64,000 nt of DNA from Myxocyprinus asiaticus. Its lineage: Eukaryota; Chordata; Actinopteri; Cypriniformes; Catostomidae. Both the position numbers and the translations under genes were made by a program. The notes under the pieces are model-generated. The model did no database searches. It was given only the letters and a program-made list of their open reading frames with translations, and had not been told where the DNA came from. Each line of letters starts with the position of its first letter. Position 1 is the stretch's first letter. Shown here in pieces: positions 50,801 through 59,800 of the stretch. The stretch is from contig NC_059365.1 in assembly GCF_019703515.2 (NCBI RefSeq), forward strand, positions 37,870,001 to 37,934,000, in the 5' to 3' direction.

Positions 50801-53800
50801 GATTCAAGTATAGACAATTATCTGCACAATTCTGCAGAATTAGCTGCAAAAATAGGGTATTTTGGTGTGGCTTGCTTCTGTTTCACATATTTGTTCAGTT
50901 TCATTAACTGACTAGTTTCATGACCACTTCTAGAGATGCCAATAGGTGGTGACAAATGAGCGTCTTATGTGCAATGAGTGAGTCATTGAATAATTTTGAG
51001 ATGTTCACCACTGAAATTTGCCAAGGGACTTTATAGTGTTTAAGCATTCTAAGAACAAAGCAGGTCTATAGTTTTCCTATAGCAATATAAGCTTGCCATG
51101 CAAGAAAGCGGGTGAATTAATTACTGTAGTTCAATAACTGGGGTCTCAGGATACTCGGAAAAGATAAGGTAATAATTAATTAAAACACATTTTGAGACAT
51201 TCAATATCTCCATAAATTTGGACAGTTTTAAAATATTTCTTGTTGCTTTGTCCTCTCAAAGACATCGTTTGTGAGGCAAAAACGTGTGTGCAAAACACTT
51301 TGGTGTAAAGTTGGAGCCGAGGTTGCGCTGACGCGTCACTTCATAGACTTCAATGTTTTCGGCAGCACTGATGCAAGTCATGTGAAAGCCCCACAACGTG
51401 TATAAACATCAGTCACTTTAACGCATTAATAACTCTTCCACCCTTTTCTCTCCGTAATGAACAAGGTAGACTCACATGCCGATGCTGAATTGAACAAACG
51501 ACATGCCCCTCTCATTCAGTCGTTCGGTACATGTACTGGGTCATTCAGTTTGTTTATGAATGAGAAGTTTCACGATTTAGGTATTTTTCTAACTTTCCAT
51601 GACTGGAAAACTGCATTGCAAATTTCCAGGTTTTTCAGGTTTTCAGGACATGTGGGAACCCTGTTCTAGTGGATAAGAACACCAAAAAGCAGCCATCACT
51701 CAATTAACTTGAACAGGAAATTCTGTATTGGGAAGATCCAGTCTGCATATCAATCCTCCCAGTCCAGACCAGTACCAGGACCACCATTACACATTGAAGG
51801 CCCAGTGCTTGTGCTAATCTAGTCAATAAAGGCTAATATCAGCAGAGCGAGCAAGGTCAGTTGTCAAATCTTCCTAATGAGCAACATAATTGCTGCTTCA
51901 TATGGTAGGCCAACAGCAAGATAATGCAGATTAAAATCAATACGAAGCATCATTTTCAATCCATTTTACTTTCATAATGTGACATATTTGACAAATGGCG
52001 TATGAGGGATACATGACGTCAGCTGAAAAGGAAAGTCACTTTAGTGGCGGAGGAAGTTACTGCATTTCAGTGAAAGACTGACATTTTTGTCCTTGGAATA
52101 ACATGCACTGATGAATTGTGCACAGTAAGATCAGGAAGGTGAATTTAGAAAGTATGACTTTAATAGTGTGAAAACATAACAATAAATGGTTGATTTTGAA
52201 TAGTTCATGCACAAGAACAACAAAAGCATTAACAGAAATTGTGATGACTTCCAAAATACATTCACTTCCGAGAGTCAAAGCCCTAATCTTAACGTCTTTT
52301 TCTTTTCAAACACTCATCATGAAAGCACTTTCATTAGGAAATGGGTCCGCAGGCACATAGTTCAGGCTGCACTGAGCAATGTGTGTGTGCTCAAGGGTGA
52401 TTGCACATCTCTAGTGGCTCTGTATTTTGAGTTAAAGCTGAAATAGGAGGAAGACGAGAACCAAATCATCATGCTTTCCGGCAGGAAAAGCTCACTGTGG
52501 GTGGTATTTACTAGGGCTGGGCCATATGTAAAAAATATTTTAGCGATAATTGCCTTAAAAAATATTACGATATCCGATTACATCGTCAAACCCCTGCCGA
52601 AGGTTGCTTTATTGATTTTGCTCAAATTGTACTTTAAAGGAAAAAAGCAATAAAATAACGAAGTGATCAAAAAATCTTATTTAACCACCTCCCCAAATCC
52701 AAACATTTACCGTTTGCCATCATCCAAGCATCCGTCAATGACAACAGGTGGAAAATTACTAATAGCCTACAGATTAAGAACTAAAGACAATTATAAATGT
52801 AAAGACAATGATAATCAAAATAAATAAGCTTAATGAATTCCCTTGTGTTCCCAAAATAATGCTGCCCAATGTGTGAACACACTTTGTGTTTGTATTGCAT
52901 TTTGGTAATACAGTAAATGCTGCCTAAAGAAAAGAAAATAAAACTCAATTTTAGGTTCAAGGTGAACATGTCTTGTATTATTTATGATTAGAACCAGTTC
53001 CATTTAAAAATAAATTCTGGAATCGTATGATCTTCGTGACTTTCGGTTCCGTTAACGTTTCTCCAGAGTGCAATTTTCCGCCGATGTGGCTAAAACACCA
53101 TCCTCAAATACTCTGACAGTGTTTCCGGCAGCACATCTCTGCAGCAGTGCTGTCTTCTACTGACAGCATAAAAGCACACAGTTCTACCAGTGTATTTAAT
53201 TCCCAGTCGAACGAGTCTCAAGCCGGCTCTTTTTACAGCACGAGACATATGCGCTTCTGGTACAGTTCAATTCCCAAAGTAATTATTCAAAGGAGCCGGT
53301 TCTTTTGAATCAAAAGCGCAAAATATATAGCGCTTCCAGTATACACGTAATCTTATGGGGCTTTTCCACTGCACGGTACAGCTCGACTCTGCTCACTTTT
53401 TGGGGGTTTTCCACTGTGGATAGTACCTGGTACCTGGTACTTTTTAGTACCACCTCGGTCGAGGTTCCAAGCGAGCTGAGCCGATACTAAATGTGACGTC
53501 AAAACCCAGCAGATCACTGACTGGTCAGAGAGAATCGTCACTACCAGCGTCACTGGATTTGCGACATGGGACATCAACCCGCTAGTTTTAAAGTTAGCAA
53601 CAGCGATGGCAGTATCATTTGACTTTCGAATTGTAAAAAGAAATGGCTGTGCGCAAAACCACGCCATGGTCAATAAATGAGGTGCAGACGTTCCTCTCGT
53701 TAGTAGCCGAGGAGAGGATCCAACGAGAGCTGGATGGGGTGACGCAAAACGAACCAACAGTGTAGGGAAAAGTTAAAAAACCGTTAAAGTAACTACAGAA

Positions 53801-56800
53801 CCATCAAGGACCACAACGGCCGGAGTGGTTCAAACAGAAGAAAGTGGAAGTGGTTCGACCAAACGGACGCTATCTATGGCAATAGACCGGCGAGCAATGG
53901 AAGGGAGAGTGCCCTGGACTCTGCGTTGTTGGAGTCCACGATGGAGGATGGTACGTTTTGTTACATTTACTCTATATTCTGCTCGAAAGCTTCACTTTAT
54001 TTAGTTGACCAGCTACTGGAAAGCTTGCTTCTAAAACAACCAGGCCAATTTAACTGTTACACTTGTGTAAAATCACCATGCAACAACTGCTTTATGCAGC
54101 ACAATGAGCTAGTAGCTAACAGCTAATGGTCGTGCTATTGTTTATGGTCAGTAATGTTCTTGAGTTGTTGTTGCTTGTTTGTTTTGTGTCGTAGTAATTC
54201 GTGCAATACAAGCAAATTGTACAAACTTTCTGTTTCAGATTTCTTGAGTGATCAGGGTTCTTTAATAAGAGCCCATTCTCCTTGTAATGACGCCTCAAGT
54301 TTCACAACAGTGCTAGCAGCATCGACACCAGCACGGCCACCAACACCACCAACCTCCAGCACCAGCATGACACTGGAGCGTGTGGTCACAGGTATGAAAT
54401 ATGGCTAACACTCACGGCTACAAATCATATTTTTAGGCTAAGCTTACCTAATGCTTCATGACTGTTTGAATGCCTGAAATAATATAGGATATATATAATA
54501 ATATAGGATATATCATGAATTCCACCATAAATACATTATTTCTAGCTACTGCAACTTTGTGATTAGCTCAAACTGTAGATCATTTAAGGGATATTAATTT
54601 ACAGTTCTTTCATAAATGGATTGATATGTGATCAGGTTAGCTGTATTGTAGTCAAAAAAATTGTTTGTCACAGTAACAACCTCTAGTTTATAAAAAAAAA
54701 AGAATAAAAGGAAAAAAAGAGGGTTAACCACCTCCCATTTCTATCTTTTCTTCATTTTTGTTCAGGCAAGAGGAAACGGAGCCTGCACCAACATCAGCAT
54801 CTTTCCGCCCTAAGAGAGATGCTCGCGGCCGACATTCAACAGCAGGAGCTGAACCGGTCACAGAGGGAGCACAGTTTGCAGATGGACATTGATGATGCCC
54901 GGCAAGCGAGGGAGCTGGAAGTGGCCTTGAGGACGGAGGAGAATGCACAAATGGCTGCATTCAATCAAGCCTTCCTCAGCATCATGGGCAAGCTTGTGCA
55001 GGCGATGAGTGGTCGGCGAAAACAGGACTCTCTGCCCCAGGACTTTTTTGCACTACATACGTTTACACTACGTACATTTGCACATTCTGAGTTTGCTGTG
55101 TTTACATTTTAACATTTAAATCTTTGTATTTATATGTGTCTTATGTATATTTTGTTCAATAATAATCATTCCCTGGTCAAACATGTACTTTCTTAATGAT
55201 TTCATATTTCATGAGCATGTAATATACCAAATGATAAATCTAAATGATAAATACTAAAATGATAAACACCTGTTTGATAAAAATGCACGGGAGACATTTA
55301 TACTTTGAAAGATAGTACAAAAGTTTATTCATGATCAATACACTTGACAGGACAGACTTCATCAGGGGTGTCAAACTCGGTTCCTGGAGGGCCACAGTCC
55401 AGCAGAGTTTAGCTCCAACCTTAATTAAACACACCTGAAGCAGCTAATCAAGTTCTTCAGGAGTGCTTGAAGATTACAAGGAGGCATTTTAGAGCAGGAC
55501 TGGAACTAAACTCTGCAGGGCTGCGGCCCTCCAGGAACTTAGTTTGACACCCCTGGACTACATGAATATTTAGCTATTCAAGTAACGCATCAGACCCTCA
55601 TGTACATCCCTGCCCTCCTCCTCTACAGCCTGTGCCAGTGCCACCACAGGCTCTGCTGCTGAAGGTGAATCCCATTCATTCTCATAGGCCTCTCCATGAC
55701 ATGCACAGCATGTCAGCACCATAGATTTCACCAGTTTGACATCACAGTCATTTCTTTTCATAAGGCAACACCATCTTCCTTTTAATCTACCAAAAGCATT
55801 TTCAACCACTACACGTGCACTGCAGATTTTCATGTTGTAGACCTGCTGTTCTGCTGTCAGCCGTCCAGTGTCAGGGAATTATTTTAAGAGCCAGTTCTGC
55901 AAGGGATAGGCAGAGTCTCCTAGGATGTAGTAGCCAACCTTCACCCCACCAATGTTCCTGATGTAAGCTGGTATGTGGTTTCCACTGCTTGCAAACTCCC
56001 ACAGTGAGGACAGTCTCAAAACCCGAGCATCATGAAGGCTTCCAGGCAGTCCTGTGAAAACATTCCAGAAAAGTCCCTTTCCATCGACAACACCTTGAAG
56101 GATGATGGAGTGCCAGCCTTTATCTTTGAAATAGTCACAGTGATAGTCCTGTGGTGCTATGATGGGAATGTGTGATCCATCAATAGCACCAATACACTGT
56201 GGGAGCCCCCACGTGTTCTCAATGTAGGCAGCCATTTCTTTAAACTTCTCCTGATCTGGAAAACGAATTTGTTCCGGTACCAACAACGTCCAGCGCAGAA
56301 CTCCTGAACACACAGTTGTTATGCTTACTCCGAAAAGATGCCCAACACTTCTGTACTCAGAGCCGGTTGCAAGCTTCCACAATGATTTTATATTGATGTG
56401 CAAGTTATGAATGTCCAACTCGAAATTAAATAAGCACTGTTTTAGTCTCACAAGCCTGAAGTACAACATTAGGCTACATGACACAATCTAAACTGTCTCT
56501 GGAACTGTTACTATTTATTTAATGATGGCCTGCAGTGTCATTCCATATACTGTATATCCAACAACCTTGCTGCTCATAATAGTGCTAATCAATGCATACA
56601 ACCCAATATATATATATAAAAAAAGGTAAAAAAATAAATAAATTAATAAAAAATACATATTCATAACAATTTACACAGTATATCCACAATTAAAACACTG
56701 TGCTTAATATGTTCAGTTCAATGTACTCTTGTACATCCTAAAAGCTGCAGATATAAAGAACCTAAAGTAGTGTTCTTTCTTACATCTAGGAGGAATCAAT

Positions 56801-59800
56801 CTCCTACTAAATATGCTCTTTACTGCATCAACAATACTGTGTAATGGGTGAGAGCTTAGCCAGCATTCTTCTCTCCATCACCACCTCTAGGGGGTCATCC
56901 CCAAAACAGAGCTGGCTTTTCGTATCAGTTTGTTCAAGTCACCAGCCCTAATGCTGCTCCCCCAACACACAACAGCATAAAAGAGTACTGCTGCCACCAC
57001 AGACTCATAGAAAGAATGAAGCATTACCCCCCAAACTCCAAAAGATCTCAGCATCCTCAAAAAATAGAGTCAGCTCTGGCCTTTTTTATATACAATGTCT
57101 GTGTTGGTGGCCCTGCTCAACTTATTGTCCAAGTGCACTCCAAGATGTTTATAGGAGGCAACTATCTGAATGTCCTCCCCATGAATACTGACAGGAGACA
57201 GTGCTGGTTTTGCCCGCCTGCAATCAACCACCATCTCTTTGGTATTATTGGTGTTAAGCTGGAGGTGGTTCCATTTACACCAGTCCACAAAGTTCTCCAC
57301 CAGGCTCCTGTACTCCTCATCCTTTCCTTCACTAATACACCCCATGATCACAGAGTCATCAGAACATTTCTGGAGGTGGCATGCCTCTGTGATATATTTG
57401 AAATCAGAGGTGTAAAAAGTGAATAGAAATAGTGCCAAAACAGTCCCCTGTGGCACACCTACATTGCTGACTGTCAAATCTGAAATACAGTTCTGTAGAC
57501 GCACATATTGCGGTCTGCCTGTCAGATAGTCTGTAATCCATGTTACAGTAGGTACATCTACATGTGCTGCCCTTAACTTATCTTGAAGTAAGCGTGGCTG
57601 TATAGAATTAAAAGCACTCGAGAAATCAAAGAAAATAAATCTCACCATACTCCTTGGCTTCTCCAAATGTAGATAAGCCTTGTGTAGTAAGAAGATGATG
57701 GCATCCTCCACTCCCACTTGTGACTGGTAGGCAAACTACAGGGGAACCAGTAAAGTGCCAAACTGGGATTTAAGGTGGGGCAAGACTATCCTCTCCAGAT
57801 GTGATGTCAGCGCCACTGGTCAGAAGTCATTCAGATCTTTACAGTTCCCAATTTTTGGCACTGGCACCACACAGGAAGTGTTCCAGAGGACCGGAACCTT
57901 TCCCAGACTCAAGCTCATATTAAACATCCACAGCACCACTCCACTCAGCTGTTCTGCACATACCTTAAGGACCCTTGAGCTTATGCCATCAGGGCTGGCT
58001 GCCTTCCCAGCATGGAGCCTCCTCAATTCCCTCTCCACCTGGTCAGATGTAATGTACAGGCCATATGGAGAGTGGGGAGTGGGGGAATACATGGATTGTA
58101 TTTGTAAATGTGATGTCAGTATTTGAGAGGGGGAGGGAGGTGGCATCGCTAAAGGAATAGTTGATGGTAACAGAGTGGTTGGTACAGAGCCAATAGATGT
58201 ATCAGAGCTGAACCGTTCAAAAAACAAATTCAGCTCATTGGCTCTGTCCAGACCTTGTTCTCGTTGCTGGCTGCTTAAAATATTATATCTAGAAATCTTT
58301 CTCATTCCATTACACATCTCTTTCACATTGTTGTTCTGAAGCCTGTCCTCTAGTTTTTTCCTATATGTCTCATTTCGCTCTTTAACTCTCACCTTCAGCT
58401 CCCTCTGCACCCTTCTCTGTGCCTCCTTATCACCTGCTCTAAAGGCCAATTTCTTCTCATTCAAGAGGGCCTTAAGTTCACTGGTGACCCATGGCTTGTT
58501 ATTTGGGAAGCAGCGCATAGTCTTTTTTGGCAAAACACTGTCCACACAGAAATTTATATATCCTGTGACACATTAAGTGAGCTCATCAATATTATCTCCA
58601 TGAGAATCACAGAGAACATTCCAGTCTGTAATTCCAAAACAGTCCCTTAATGCATCATTCACCTCATTTGACCATTTCCTCACTGTTCTGGTCATAATTG
58701 GCTGGTGCTGAACAAGTGGCTTATATCTACATAGCAAATTAACCAAATTATGATCAGATTTGCCAAGCGATGGGAGTGGAGAGGCACTGTATGCATCACA
58801 TTTAAAAGGTCCAATGTTTTATTGTCTCTGGTTGGAAATTTTACAAACTGGGTAAAAGTTGGCAGAACAGACGCAAGCGAAACATGATTAAAATCCCCCA
58901 TTATTAGGAAAAGTGCTTGTGGATGCAAGGTCTGTAGTCCAGTTGCGTGGTTATGAATAACATCACACACTAAGGCTGCATCGGCTGTAGGTGGTACATA
59001 CACTGCAGTAACAATCACATGTGAAAATTCCCAGGGTAGATTGTATGGTCACAGGCTTACCACTGACTGTGATGTGCACTGGATTACACCATTTATTGTT
59101 CACAAGCACTGCCAGTCCCCTTCCTCTCCTCTTACCACTTTCTTTAGGTATCCCATCTGCCCGCACCATTTGAAAGCCCTCAATGGCCACGTTTGCATCC
59201 GGGATCAGTCATTCAACCATGTCTCTGTGAAACACATGATACTGCACTCGCGATATTCCCACTGACTCTTCATCAGAGTTGTGAACTTTTCCATCTTATT
59301 AGCGAGGCATCTTACGTTTCCAGTAACAACTGAAGGCAAAGTGGGTTTAAACTTCCTTCTCTGCTTCCGACGCTTCACCCCTGCTCAGCATTCCCTTGTA
59401 TGTTTCTTTAACTCACCGGGAATTTCCATTCTTAGTCCATAAACACTGCCGGTTTCCGCAACTTGAGTAGCTGATCTCTGGTGTAAACAATGGAGTTATG
59501 TTTGCTCGGTCTGTTCGGTCTCCCTCAGGAGTCGCGAAGCAATTTAATGTCCATTTTAGCCTCATTCAAAATGATTATTGATTCTATAGGTGTTGTAGTT
59601 ACTTAAACACTCTAAAAACACCCTAAAACACATAAAACATAAAACAAAACTACACAGAGCAGCTGCAACAGGCTGCCACATACACTGCGCCACCACATTT
59701 CATGTTGGTTTAGATTTGTTTATTTAAAATAGAGTAAGGATCTATTATTGGATTGTATTTATGTCTCTAACAAGTCTGCAAACTCACCTTTTACAAGAAC

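Larger units (their letters stand above)
53358..56510. mobile_element. Harbinger (PIF) transposon with two convergent genes
   Basis: The left end GGGCTTTTCCACTGCACGGT, ACAGCTCGACTCTGCTC is of the type found on fish Harbinger elements. A Myb-like gene runs on + (53643-55112) and the nuclease gene on - (56484-55570), the standard Harbinger pair. The right inverted repeat was not found, perhaps lost at or beyond the LINE insertion at about 56560. Confidence 0.82.

Noticed and set aside
57016..57426. 136-codon + strand frame
   Set aside because: Antisense shadow of the LINE reverse transcriptase.
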